Below, piece by piece: positions 27,905-41,424 of a DNA stretch of 64,000 nt. A program made the position numbers and the translations under genes. The notes under the pieces were generated by a model that was given only the letters and a program-made list of their open reading frames with translations, did not search any database and was not told the origin of the DNA. Every line of letters starts with the position of its first letter. Within the stretch, counting starts at the first letter, position 1. Source of the stretch: Glossina fuscipes (taxonomy: Eukaryota; Arthropoda; Insecta; Diptera; Glossinidae); contig NW_023998417.1 in assembly GCF_014805625.2 (NCBI RefSeq), positions 613,567 through 677,566 on the forward strand, read 5' to 3'.

Positions 27905-30900
27905 ATGAAACTTTTTTAAAGAAATTTTTATTTATAATTAAGTTAAGTTTTCTAATGATTATAACAAAAGTTAATGAAAATATAAAAAACAGAAAAACAA
28001 AAAATTTAAGCATTTGTTATAGAAAATACAACATAAAAAAAAAAAATTAATGAATAATTTAAATAAATAAATAAAAATAATAAAAAAGTTTAAAATTCAA
28101 AACATATTAAATTATTTTTAATAATTCATACACAAAAACAGTTAGAAACAATTTAAAAAAAAAAAAATTTTTTTTTATAATTTTGAGTTTAAAAACAGTT
28201 TTTTTTTTGTTTCAATAAAACGTAACCACAATAACAACACACAACGTTACAAGCAAACAAAAAAAAAAAAAACTGAATAAAATGGGTTATCCTTTAAACC
28301 AAGAAAAAAAGTATTTTTTTTTCTTTTCTTTATGAACTATTTAATAAAATATTTCTTTAGTGGAATGATTGAAAATAAAATATTGTGCTTCCAACTAGGG
28401 TTTGAGTTGATTTTTAGACACACACGGCCTTATTTCCTGTAATTTTATTTTAATTTAATTTCTTTTGATTATTATTTTCTCTGTTATTTTTTTTTTTTTT
28501 TTTTTTTTTTATATTTTTTTGCGCATAACTACAAAATTTTATTTTAAGTGTGTTTACATACATTTCTTTTACATATTTCATCGTCTACCCTTCTTAGTAG
28601 ACCTTTTCCATACACATATATAAGTAAGTATTAATATTTTTATAATAAATCCATTAAAGTTCGCCCCGGCGTTGTTACACCCAAAAAAAAAAAAAAAAAA
28701 AAATAAAGAACAACGCAAAATATTTCTGCGAATTTATTTATTAATTTTTTTTTATTATATAATTTTTATTTTCTTTAAAAAACAAAGCGTCGCTCCGTAT
28801 AAATATTTGTAACTAATATTAATTAAAACTTAAAAAAGCAAAAAAAAGAAAAGTGAAACGAGCTCGTATATCAATGGAGGCATTTTTTGGGTTTTTTTTT
28901 TCAATTTATTTATAAATATATACATTAAAAAAAAAAAGCTATATTATATAAATTTTATAATTAATATCAGTTGACTACGGTAATGCACGCTGGAATGTAA
29001 GTAAACAAAATATTAACCCATTTCATACCTAAATATATATAATAATGATTTTAAAATTAATTCTATACATTTTCTTTTTTTTACATATATATGTATTCAT
29101 ACGTTTATAAAGAATAATTTTTTTTTTTTTTAGTTTATTTTTATTATATTTACATTTTATATAAGGATTTTGTTAGATAAACTTTAATTTATGCTAAAAA
29201 AAAATATAAGATTAAACTTTAAAAAAAAAAAATTTGACCCATGCCATGTTATAAAAACAATTGATTCGAAAGCGAAATTAAATTGACTTACCAAACCCGA
29301 TTAACAACGCAAGAGAAAGCAAAGATAAATACTAAACATTAAAATTTATTACTTATAATAATTGCCTTAAATCCGATATCGTCAAATTTTTATTTCTAAT
29401 CAAAGAAAAAAAAAAAATGTCTCACTTTTTTTTTTAACTTTAAATTTTATCTAAATTATTTGACCTAGTGGTTCCTTTATAAGTAAGGTTTTATCAACTA
29501 CGCCCCAAAATCAAACTGGTGCCGTAAACGTTTTGGGCATAACTTTTACCTTCAATTCAGATTTCTTTATATGAAATTTTATCACATGGGTACCGCTTAC
29601 CTGTAAAGTGTTTACCTGCAATTGCTATTTCTTATACATGTATTAGATGAAATTCTTTCACCAGTAATTATTTTACCTGGAATATTTCGAGCTGTGTGTT
29701 CCCGTATAAAATTCCATTTAAAAATTTATAAATATCTTATCTAAGAAATTTTACAATATTTTCCCCTTAAAAATCATTTTAGTGAAATATTCATACTTTC
29801 ACTTTTAAAATATTTGATGCGAAACCGAAAAAAAAAAGTTATCTAACATTTTTATTTAAAATGTCTTATGTAAAATATGCCCATAACATGTCTTATCTAA
29901 AATGTATTTTCTGTCGAAAAAGTTGATTTTTGATTTATTCCACGCAAAAAAACTCTATCCAAAGAATTTTACCTAAATTAGGTTAATTAAAATATTTCAA
30001 TTAAAACCTTGCCTGAAATTGTTGTTTTATATAAAATATTTTTTATTAAATTTATAAAAAAAAAAAGATTGAAGACAGTATCTATCTATCGTTGCCTAAT
30101 AATGAAAAAAACTAAGAATTCAGTAAACCTTTGGTTTCAATTTATTACAATTACCTACCTGTTAATTTTTGGAGCTTAACATCAACGAATTAAAGTCAAA
30201 AGTTAAATTACGTCAAATTTATGATTTTCATAGATTTCTTTTTTCTTTGGCACGGTTAGTGCGTTTAAGGGTCCTTTACGGGGTAATAGAGATGACTCTT
30301 AACAAATAATTGCACACTTAGTCTCGTAACTATTTTTGCTTATATATTAAATTTGTTTATTCATCTAAATATTTCAGACGAAATAAGGGCCACATATTTT
30401 TCGAAATGAAAAAACTCAAGTTCAAAGTTGAAAGTGATAGTTAAAGAAGTTAGGGTTAAATTAAATAACTAAGAAATTTAGAGAGAATCTTTTGTGTCTA
30501 CCATCGTGAAGTGATTATTAGGATTGAAAAATTTATGCATTTAGGCCTTTAACTGGCACAAGCAAATCTTTGTACCAGACTTTTGAATTAGATGTGGTTG
30601 TGAAAGCATCACGCCCCCATTTCGTATGCCGCAAGTGTCGGATTTCTATCTCAGTCATCTAAACATGAAATGTGCTGTCTAATAAGTGTTAGAAAAGGGG
30701 TTGACAGACGTAATATACTCTCACGGTTCGATGATGCGTATAAAAAACCTCTGAATTGTTTCTCCGAAACGTATTCTTTTTCGAACACTAGACATACTAG
30801 AAACATAAATAATAATTTTTTTTAATGAAATTTTCTTTCACTTGTAAAATAGAAAAAAGGAAAATAAATATAATTATTACTTTAAGTTAATTATATTTCA

Positions 30901-31176
30901 TATCTTATATCATATTTTTTTTATTTTTTTTTTTTTCTCGCATCTATCTCTGTGTCATCAGAATTATTATATCAATAGGCTACAGCAAATACAATTTATA
31001 TGTTATAACTATTGTTTTACACTGCAAAGCAAACATAAAACGTCCAAAAAAAAAAAAGCAAAAACAAAGAAAAAGAAAAAAAAAAAAAAAGACTATTTTT
31101 CCCCCCTTATGTTTATTTCTCTTGGGCTGATGTTCGCCCCCTTGTGTGGTGTGTGTTCTCTTTTCATTGGTTACAG

Positions 31177-31342
31177 GACTAGAGGGACGACATCATCTTT
31201 CGACACCGTTGTCGACGGCTTCATCTACACCATTGTCGACATCGCCGCCACCACCGTCACATCATGCATTCGGCATGCATTTAAGTGCTGCATTAAAAAA
31301 CGAATATCGTTTGGATTATATACGCAGCAGTAGCAATGGTGG

Positions 31343-31373
<31 letters not shown>

Positions 31374-31676
31374 GGGATAAGAGGTCATCATAATTTAAAT
31401 CAATCACCGGCAATTGGTACGACAATGCGCGATAATTCCCATCATCAAATGTCTTATCATAATATGTTTACGCCGTCCCGTGATCCTGGTACAATGTGGC
31501 GTTGCCGTTCCTGTGGCAAAGAGGTAACGAATCGTTGGCATCATTTTCATTCGCATACCGCTCAACGATCCCTATGCCCGTATTGCCCGGCCACATATAG
31601 TCGCATTGACACGTTACGCTCGCATTTAAGGGTTAAACATCCTGAACATCTTATCAAGCTCAGCTCAACACTGTAA
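31177..31676 (+). CDS. fru: fruitless terminal exon type C (C2H2 zinc-finger pair)
   Basis: This is the third alternative last exon of fru. The acceptor is TTGGTTACAG ending at 31176, with a better pyrimidine tract (TTCTCTTTTC) than types A and B. Two bases (GA) complete an upstream codon, so it is in the same phase as the other two. It encodes about 165 residues: a Ser/Thr/Pro-rich start, a run of ten His, then two fingers at about 31498-31640. These are WRCRSCGKEVTNRWHHFHSH and CPYCPATYSRIDTLRSHLR..KH, ending HLIKLSSTL before TAA. The first finger is clearly related to that of type A (TNRWHH and SNRWHH). The upstream ATG at 31146 precedes the acceptor and is not a start. The type letter is from memory of Drosophila isoforms. 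Confidence 0.8.
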
Positions 31677-31712
31677 GAACGAATGAATTATTGCTTCGAA
31701 TTTTAGCAATTC

Positions 31713-31718
31713 AATAAA
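31713..31718 (+). terminator. Possible poly(A) signal AATAAA after fru type C
   Basis: AATAAA begins 37 bases after the type C stop. The hexamer is common by chance in this AT-rich DNA and fly fru mRNAs usually have long 3'UTRs, so this is only a candidate. Confidence 0.3.
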
Positions 31719-34700
31719 AATTTTTTCTAAATTGCATACACACACACACATACACACACACATATATATACACACACAAACACACAAATTACTGCAAACA
31801 CATATATACCAACATATATAAAATATATATATAACGTAGCATAAAACATAACATACAACAACAATCATGCATACACTCAAACAAATTGATGGATATAATA
31901 TGTACAGTGATTCCTAAAACATATACGTAGCGTACATGTTTGTATACATCATATAAATGCAAAAAGTATATTTACTTGCATGCGAGCAATGTTGTAAAGA
32001 TATTTTAAAAAAAATTTTTTTTTTTTTTTTTGTTTTTTAATAATGAAAAATACCTTAAAACACTACTACTACATTTATTAATATTATTAAAAACAAGTTT
32101 TTTCTCTTCTTTGTCTTCGCTTAGCACTAATTAAAATAGAAACAAAAAAAAAAAAAGAAACATTTAAAACTAAAATAACAACAAAAGCCTTAATAAATAT
32201 AATTTTTTTTTTTTTTTTGTTTGTTTTAAATATGGTTTTTTTACTTAAAATGTTATCGTCAACAAAAATAATCACAAACGATGTCATAAAAATTGTAAAA
32301 TTGTTTAAGTTAAAAAAAAAAAAAATATTAAAAAATAATTTCAACTGTATTGTAGTTTATGTGTATATATATATATGAGAAAAATCACTAATCAGTTTAA
32401 CAACCAAACCTCCGTGCATTTAATGGAAAATTTTTATTTTTTTTTTAATTTCCTTAAAAAGTTGCAAAAACAATAGAAGTTAAATACGATAATTGCCGCA
32501 TACCAAAAAAAAAAAACAAAATAGAATAACGCGTTATTAGAAAATAAATAACTCAATTAGCATAAAAAAAAAAAAAAAATCTAAAGCTATCAGGAGAAAC
32601 ATTTCATAAAACTTTAGTTACTAGTATTGATCCTACTTTTAGCCCTAAAAGTTACTTCTTTGATCGAAACAATAATAATAATAATAATAATAATAAAAAG
32701 AAAATGAAACTTGAACACTTCTCCTACTCAACTAGTATCAAAAAATATATTTCGATTTCTTCGCATTACTACTTCACTCTCAATCTTAGTCTAAGTGTCA
32801 CAATGTTCAAGTAATGCTTGTTACGTGGACTGCCTTTTCGAACGATTATAAAATATGTATATCCAAGAAAGTTTACCTTTGCCTAAGCAAAAAATCTGCG
32901 ATAGCGGGGCCTATACTCGTTCAAGGGACAAGGGGTATTCACGTATACATTGCAAGCAGCAGTTATCTGTTCAAGCTTTAGTCGGTGTATGTCTATCAAT
33001 ATTGAGTAAACTGGATCATAATTACGTACGTATTACTGAACAGTAATTTTACGGTCGAAAAATTTTTCATTCGATGGAAAGTAAAATGCGCACCTGTGAC
33101 CAGCTGCAAACCCACTGTGACTCGATATCGACAGCTATACAGCGATTTATGAATAAATGTTTGTATAAATTTGTATCAGGACGTGTCAAACGGTCATCTT
33201 TCATATGAATAGATCCTACTTGTGAATATTTGCACCAAAATTTCAAATAGATACGTGTCGGAGCTCATAACTTAACCCTTTAGCTCCTTGCTTAGTTTTG
33301 CGAGTATAACCGGGTATTTTCACAAACTAACAACATAGGGCAGCGGTTGATAGAAGAAAAAATTTGCAAAGAGCAAGAAAAAGGCGTGAAACGCAGTAAG
33401 CAGAAAAGTACTTATCGTCATGTAATACCTTAACAAACATTCTCCGTTACATATTTAAATTCGTTTAATATTTTATTTCTCTCTTGTAAGCTTGGATTTT
33501 TTTTTTTTTCTTTTTTTAAATTGTCCTTAATCGACAGCAATATCCAAAGTAAATAAAACAATTTAAAAGCAAAAAAAAAAAAAAGGAAATAACAATAATA
33601 TAAAAATATAAAACCAAAACCAACAAAAACCAAAAACTTTAAATTTTTAAAAAAAAAAAAAAAAAAAAAAAAGTGAAATTAAAAATCTTAACAAAAAAAA
33701 AAAGTTTTTTTTCATATGTGTGTCATTTAAGCTGCTGCAGCTTTTAATGTAAGTTCTTAAGCATAAAAAAAAAAAAAAATAATAATAATAATAATAATAA
33801 TAGCAAGTAAATAAATAAAAGTTTTTTTTCTTCTAAATCTGTAAATAATAGTATGTATAATACTATATATGTATATGAAAATATACAACATTTTTCTAAA
33901 CAAAAAAAAAAAAAAGAAAAAAAAATCAAAAAGTAAATACACAAAATTAAATGGTTTCACGGCAAAGAAAACAATTTTGCAATGATTGCTAAACAAAGCA
34001 ACAAAAAAAAAAAAAAGATATAAAACTTATTAACTAATACGGTTTCTTCTGTTTAAATACAAGCAGTAAATAAATGCCTAACTAATATATAGAGAGAGAG
34101 TATATACAAAATACGGTATAATATATTAACAAAAAAAATAAAAAAATAAAAAAAATAAAAAATAAATAAAAATTTTTTTTATGTCCAAGAGCCAATAGCA
34201 GATATACATACATACAAACTCTATTAAATTAGGATTTAGCTGTTAGCCAGAATTATGACAACAAAACAGTACTTTTCACTTAGCTGCTGCTCAATAAAAT
34301 TCCATTGCATTTAAGTAACTTGAAAAAATATTCAATTTCAAAGCTTTGTCATTCCAAAGGCGACACCTGACAGACACCTGAAGTGTACTTGTGGGAAGGT
34401 ATAATTTACATACAGATGCTTTTGAATGTAAGCCGAAAAGAAGCGGAACTGATTTTCAATACTCATCAACATTATGTCTGCTTTTAGTCTGTTTCGAATC
34501 GAAAATCCCAATAGTAGAGAAATGGCTTCCTAATTGTCAACGCAGTCGTACGAACACCAATGATACTCAATAGACTGTTCGCCCGAATTTCAAACACTTT
34601 AAAAAAGTGTAGCACATCATATTGGAGGAATGACAAGTGATGGCCTAAAGATATCAAAAGTGACGGCGTAAAGAAATCAAAAATTCCAGCATTCTGTAAG

Positions 34701-34765
34701 AACGTTTGCCCACGAGAAAGCTCTGTTGGAAGTGGCTGGCAACCTTACCCACTTTTGACCAGAAA

Positions 34766-35176
34766 CTATAACGTCTTTGGAGCTGTGTATATTGTTTCAT
34801 GCATTATGTGGTAATGGATGAAATATGATCTAAGCACTACACGCTGCACTCGATTCGGCGCTAAGCTGTGTGGGTAGCAACCGACGGAAATCCTCCAAAG
34901 CGATCGAAAACACAAAAATCTGCTGAGGAGGTTATATTTCGGAATGAGCATAATATTCATCCTGAAAATGAACAAAGCATCAATAGTGAGCAAAACATAG
35001 CATAGGGCCCGCAACAGCTCACATCCTGCCAACTTATTGAGCAGGTTTTGTATTACATATTCGCCATTTAGCATAATTTGTACACTCTCGGGGTCGTTAT
35101 TTAAAGCATATTTTGTTGTTCGAAAAATGTTTTTCTGTAATCGCAACTGTAGCGCAGCGATACCTTTCCCGGTCAT
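34766..35176 (-). other. Unidentified open frame of 136 codons, possibly a mobile-element relic
   Basis: This open frame lies in an island of ordinary base composition (about 34250-35560). The protein begins MTGKGIAALQLRLQKNIF and has mixed composition, with no homopolymer runs and no domain that I recognise. There are no clear splice sites or neighbours to support a host gene. It may be a remnant of a transposase or other element protein, or chance. Confidence 0.2.
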
Positions 35177-37860
35177 AAAGTTATTTACTTCAAATTATTG
35201 CAAACTCTTCGAACACTTCGTTCGCTTATTTCCGTGGTCGCTTCAAGTTTCTTTTTAGCAGTTGGGGCTTTTGTATACGTTTCGAAGTTTGAAGGCCAGA
35301 TGTATTGAAGCTTTCAAACGTTCCTAAATGTTATTGCTATAGTTAAGTAAGTGTCGCAAATGGAATGGCAAATGTATTATACCTTCTCTATATAAAAATA
35401 TTATTACACCAAATGCCGAATGGGCTAATACTCGCATATATAAATGAAAAGAAGTGTTTCGTCACATTGAGTCTTTTAAGCTATAAACCCGCACGCTATT
35501 CCCTGACTTCATACCGATAAGCGGTCGTTCATGTTTATCTTTGTGTAGAGTACTCATGTTCTCTCTACTAAAATATTATAAATTAATTTCATAAACTTGA
35601 AACTTAAACTCATCATCAATTTTTTGTCTTTTTTTTTTTTCTCTTAAACAACTTAAACAACTCCATCTTTGCAAAACTATTTCAATTAAGTGTTAAGTTT
35701 CGTTTCTTTTAAATTTTTTTTTTTCTTATATATCCTAAAAAAAAAAAAAAAAAAAAAAAAATTATATATATGTAACTTTAATTAAAACAATATAGGGCTG
35801 TTTTCTACATAAAAGCTTAATAATGAATAAAAAGAATTTTTTCTTTGTTATCTTTTTTTTCTTTTTTCATTTATACATATATATATATATTTATATATAT
35901 ATATATATATTTTTATTTTTTTTTATTTTGTTGTTAAGTTTTTAGTGTATCTTTATTATTTAAATAATAATGTAATAACAAAGTTAATTTTTATTATAAA
36001 TTTTTTTCTTTCTTTGTTAATTTTTAATATTAAATTTTGTTTAAACGACAATGACAACACAACAACAACAACAACTATAAACAAACGTCAATATACCTCA
36101 AATGCATTTCAGTTTTAATTATTTTAATTAATAAATTTTGTTTAAGTTTTTGTTCATTAAAAAAATTAAATAAATAAAAAAATAAAAATTACAATTAATT
36201 AAAGTTATAATTAAAATGTTTATTAAATGCGAAATACAAAACACAAAAACAAAAAAAAAAAAAAAAAAATTTTTTAATTGTAATAATGTTTTAGTAAACT
36301 TAGTTTGTATTCACTGTTAACAGATGCTATGTTTACTTTATTTTTTTTATTTTTTTTTTTTTCCTTCTTTTTCTCCTTAAGAGAGCTGTCCTCAGAGAAA
36401 TTCTGTAGAGTGTAACTCAATATTATTTTTATACTTAAGGCAAAGAAAAAAAAAATCAACTGATCTATAAAACCGATCGACTGAATACTAATCAGGCAAT
36501 TCAAGAGATCCCGTTAACTTGACGGAATTGTAATTTTGTTTGTAATTACAAACTTAATGTTATATGCCTTCACCTACAGAATTCCTCTTTTGATATTTGT
36601 TCATAATAAATCATTTTAGAGTAATTATGGAAATATTTTTTAAATTAGTTTTTTTTTTTTTTTCTTTTTTTTATTTTTAATTTTTGAGAGTATAATTACC
36701 ACACATAATTTTGCAAAATTGGCGAAAAATTTTAATTCCACTTGTTAAAAAGTAATAAGAGAGTAACGAACATTATCAGAAGAAAAAAAAGAAAAAAAAA
36801 GAGTTGTAAAATAATCGCATCTCTCCAATCCCCTACATCGATTTCGGTTAATTGATTAGATTAGAATTGAATTTGTTTTTTTTTTTTTTGTTTCCCTCCT
36901 TTTCGCTTTGCACTGTGCAAAGCAATAATGCTCACGTTTTAGTAACAAAGTCTTCCGTTTGCGAAATGCATTATCACGGAAAATCTTAGAATCAAAATTC
37001 TATCCTTATGCACTCTATGATTGCTCAGGTTGGCTCAGCTCCTATACAAGCTCAAAATTCAAAAGAAAACTCTTTACATAAATTAAATCATTCAACAATG
37101 ACTTTTACGATGAATTCCTTATCTTTTAACCTATATTTGTTGTAGACCTTTTCAAAAGTTTTTTATTTCCAGTTATGGAGCTAAACATCACGTGATATTT
37201 AAATTAAAAACAATATATAACAAATTAAAAACAAACCTTACGTCATGGAACGCTTAAGTATTCCATAAACTCTACAATATCTCAATTCACATCAATTGGG
37301 CCGCGAATCTTTTTCACATTTTTCGACTTAACTCGAAGTAGAATTTTCAGGAAGTTAAGTGTTACTATAGAATGAAAAGTCTAGCCCTCTGTAAATCTTC
37401 GAGCCGAAAGTAAACTAATCACTACTTAAAACAAGTGTTATATAAAATCATAAATATATAGTCCTTTGCGATGGAGCGATTTTTAGTAGGTTTCATCGAA
37501 AATGTGAATACTCAGCCAGCCATGTATGGGACAAACTGCCCACATCTCACATCCCAATGTCACATATTTAGGTATAGACCATTGCGACTGAAATTAAAAA
37601 CGTCTGCGTTCCCTATCCCCCAATAAATTTACGCATATATCAATCAAGTTCAGTTGAAATCATACGGAAGAAAAAAATGTCCATCATAATAGCGATATAT
37701 TTGATAATGAGTATGGTTACGTGATAGGGTCCTACGATAAAGTACCCTGTATAATTGATAGTAAGAAGAAGAAATATTGCGAGTGGAAAACTCATATAGA
37801 AGCGAAATTGTCTCTGGAAATCATTTTTGTTTGCCTGCAGAACATTTTTTACACACAATA

Positions 37861-38154
37861 GGAATGAAAAATTGTTTCTTTTGTTTGCTTATTCTTATTC
37901 ACATTCAGTTCTAAGGTGTACGTACGCTATACAAGCTCTATCTGACCTTATCTGTCCGTCTGTCCGTCTTTTTTACCTACATTCACCTTACAGATCGCAA
38001 CTTTCGAGGAATGAAAAATTGTTTCTTTTGTTTGCTTATTCTTATTGACATTCAGTTCTAAGGTGTACGTACGCTATACAAGCTCTATCTGACCTTATCT
38101 GTCCGTCTGTCCGTCTTTTTTACCTACATTCACCTTACAGATCGCAACTTTCGA
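37861..38154 (+). repeat. 147-bp direct tandem duplication
   Basis: Unit 1 (37861-38007) and unit 2 (38008-38154) are adjacent and nearly identical. The only difference I see is TTATTCACATT against TTATTGACATT. Each unit holds the CTGTCCGTCTGTCCGTCT block of the dispersed repeat family. The near-identity points to a recent event, or to an assembly artefact. Confidence 0.85.
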
Positions 38155-38346
38155 GATATTATGATGAAGTTTGATGCGCCGACATATTTTCGCTAAAGGA
38201 CGACATGAAAATGGTTCGGATCAGACCACTTTTGCGATCACTTCCTATAAGAAACTTTATTTTAAAAAGTCGTTATATGAATAACTGCACTAAGCGAATT
38301 GATGTAGGGTATTGGTATTGGTGTGCCGTGCCCCACTGTAGTGTTT
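37900..38346 (+). repeat. Dispersed repeat family, copy 3
   Basis: The shared blocks are the doubled CTGTCCGTCT block, GAAAATGGTTCGGATC, GCGATCACTTCCTATAAG, AAAAAGTCGTTATATGAATA and the closing GCCGTGCCCCACTGTAGTGT. The closing block matches copy 1 closely, which suggests it is a true end of the unit. Confidence 0.6.
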
Positions 38347-39429
38347 CTAGTTGGAAAGACTTTACAACTCTTTCAAATCTAATGTTTTTTTTTTGTTTTT
38401 TTTTTGAATTTTACGTAACACAAGTGCTTGTTAAGATGATATTTTTCACGAGTCATGATTGCTTTCTACTCTTTTCAGGTAAATTAAATACTTTTCAAAG
38501 ATTTGTTTTTTCGTTTTTGTCATTTTTTTTTTAATTTTAATTTTTTCCATAAAACCATAATAAAGTGCCAAGTTGCTAAAGTGTAAAAAAAAAATAAATA
38601 AATAAATAAGAAAAGAAATTATGTTTTTTCTTAAGTAAAACAAACATACATCAAACCTCACTTGAAATGGTACACTCGCTTTAAATGAAAATATAAATGT
38701 TTCCTATATTTGTTTGTGTTTTTATAGTAATTAATAAATATTATTTTTTTTTTTATTTCTTTCATATCTAAATTAAGTGTAAAATGAAACTAAAAGGAAA
38801 GTAAATATGAAAATAAACAAATTCTTTTTCTAAACATTTTGTGATATTCAAAATTTTATTTAACTTTTTTTTTTTTTTTTTTGGCCTTAAAAGAAAATTT
38901 CTTAATTACAAAAAGAAAAAAAATGTAATTATATGTGATATATATGTTCGGAAAAATGTTATTAAGAACAAAAACAAATCACGTTAAGAAGTGAAAAAAT
39001 TATTAATCGCTTTAGGCGATTCTTGGATACCCACCACCCACCACCACAAGTAAACATATCAAAATTACCAAACTTTTGTCTTAGTTCGGGCGTGTCAACG
39101 ACTGGCCAATCGACAATGCTTTCAAAAAGAAATGTTTATAGTAACAGAAACGGTTTCGGGCCTTTACCCCTGTAGTCATTCTAACTTCTTCAAACAATCT
39201 ATTCAGTATCTTTAGTTTTTTGCTATGCTTCCCGCTCACAGAGAGCCTTTGGGGAAGTGACGATTCCTGAAGAGAGACCGTAGATGTATTAATGGAAAAT
39301 TTAAAGACAATATCTGCCGTAAATCCCAAGATATTGAAAAATTTCTTTTCTTCACCGTTTTTGTTTTCATTTTTCTTGAACTCACTTTTGAATCAATATT
39401 TTGTAACTTAAGTTCTCCCTTTTGATGGC

Positions 39430-39560
39430 CTCTATTGATGGCATGAGGCTAACGGACGGATGGACAGACGGACATGACTGAAATATTTTGGAATCATTGT
39501 CTGATCAAATATAAATATGTCTGTAATAAATCTGCTTCTCTCTCGTATCAATCGGGCGTG
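39430..39560 (-). repeat. Dispersed repeat with GGACGGATGGACAGACGG block
   Basis: The complement of the CTGTCCGTC-type block is followed by a segment ending TCGGGCGTGGGTATAAAAT. A shorter similar piece (GGACGGACAGACAT) lies at about 5297-5310. Such blocks are widespread in fly introns. The exact family is not determined. Confidence 0.4.
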
Positions 39561-40115
39561 GGTATAAAATTAAAATTTTTATTTTAAAAAAGTTTTTTTC
39601 AAAATTTTTCAAAGTTTGGCATAAAATTTATCCACAAAATGTATTTAAAAAAAGAACAAAAAAAAAAATTATTTAACACAAAATTTATTCGTAAAATTTT
39701 TTAAAATGGCCTCCAATTTTTGCTCATAATGTGACTTTTAACCTATGTTAATTGTATATATCAAAATTAATTTGTAAAATAAAAAATAAAAAAAACCTTT
39801 CTTTAATTTTTCAATTTTTCAAACAAATTCTATATATTTAATATATATGTACCAAAAAAAAAAAAAAAACAAAAAAATTATAATAAAAATAAAAAATGTA
39901 ATAAATATTAAAAAAAAAAAAATTTATACTCGAACTTTCTATAATTTTTTATTTTTTTTTTATTTTTAAAGAGTTCTTTTCAAAAAAGAAAGCGTACGAG
40001 AAATTCACTACAATTAAAACTTCATAAAATTACCTAAAAACATACACATAAAACTAAAAAAAAAAATAAAAAATTCAATATGAAAGAAGGATATAAAATG
40101 AAAAGAAATGAAAGC

Positions 40116-40137
40116 GAGAGAGAGAGAGAGAGAGAGA
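40116..40137. repeat. GA dinucleotide repeat
   Basis: This is an uninterrupted GA array of about 11 units. GA tracts can bind GAGA factor in flies, but no role is shown here. Confidence 0.85.
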
Positions 40138-41393
40138 CAAGCTTACGTTCGTCTGAGGCCGAATCTTGAATACTCAACGCTTTAAGCGCACGTCTCGATT
40201 ATAAAAAAATTTCTTAAGAGATTTTTGTTCATGGAACTGATCGGCAAGCCGAACGATGACCTATTAATCCAAACCGGCGCAGAGATAAAATTGGATGAAA
40301 ATCTGATTGCACGAATGCATACTTCCCATTTCTTGTGCTTATGTGGCATTGTGGCTGTACATGTCCATGATTTATGAATACATTGGTGATACACGTTCAC
40401 TTATGATATATGTCGCTTCATATTTCTTCTAAAAAATTTGAATTGTTATTATATCAAAATTCGTTGTCATTAACGCGCAAGTGAACTTGAACTTGACATG
40501 CTCTGAAAGGGTGGGTCCTTGCTACCTTGCCTGTCTACCGCTTCAAGTGTATCAATCTCTTTCTTGTTTAATCTTTAGAATTGAAAAAAGAATTCGTGTT
40601 CCGGATAGATGGACATGCAAAGCTGACTTCCGTAGATCCGTATACCTGTTTCAAAAGTCGCTAGCAATATATGTATAGATGATGATATTGTTAGTCAATT
40701 GCAAACTTAGTCTTCCTTCAGTGATGGGTATAAAAATGCGTTTGGTGATTGATTTCCTGTCTTTTCAAAATTGTAGTGAAATACATTTTAGGTAATAATT
40801 GAATAATTTTTATTTTTTGTTTTTTCTTTACTTTATTATTTTCGCCTTATTTTATTTCTTCTTCAATAAACCAACACACACCTAAAATAATTGTAACAAC
40901 AGCAAAGAAAAAAAAAAAAAAAAAAAAAAAAAGATAAAAAATTAATCAAACTTAACTTAAATAACCGCTTGACTTATTACACCAGACATATATACTTTTT
41001 TTCCTGTATTAAACATACATATGTGCACATCAAGATGTAAACGGTTTATATCCTCGTCATTTTTTACACTTATGTATATGTACGTGCAGTGAAGCCAAAT
41101 ATATCCCTAGAATAAAATAGAAAAAAAAAAGGAAAAAATGGAAATGGAAAACCAACTAAAAAAACTTGAAAACTATTAAGTGTAGAAATTTTACTTAAAC
41201 CCGCTAGTCCATAATTAAGATGAAATACATTCACAAAAGTTTATATAATAAACACACGCATCGTTTATCTTTATCTTATCTTTTCCTTTAAATTTTATCT
41301 AAATAATTATACATATAAGAATAAACCCATCTCTCCATTTTCAAATCAAATGGAGCGATTTTCGCAAGCAGCTCAATAAATAAATATCAAATC

Positions 41394-41424
<31 letters not shown>

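Larger units (their letters stand above)
19684..31176 (+). other. fru: fru 3'UTR of type B transcript and intron to type C
   Basis: No further exon is recognised. The start is probable 3'UTR of type B mRNA. Contents include poly(A) blocks, CT tracts at 22415-22442 and about 24924-24970, a dispersed repeat copy (21175-21430), a tRNA-derived SINE-like unit (23769-23940), a second piece with a tRNA-like B box (about 25799), an AT tract (25241-25264) and an assembly gap. Islands of ordinary complexity are at about 20510-22260, 22800-24080, 25300-26480 and 30100-30800. Confidence 0.6.

Noticed and set aside
7067..31676. Zinc-finger exons as part of lola (longitudinals lacking)
   Set aside because: As I remember the family, lola fingers have a longer spacer with an ECGG-type linker between the two fingers. 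Here the spacing is short with WHH/RNHYH-type first fingers, which fits fruitless.
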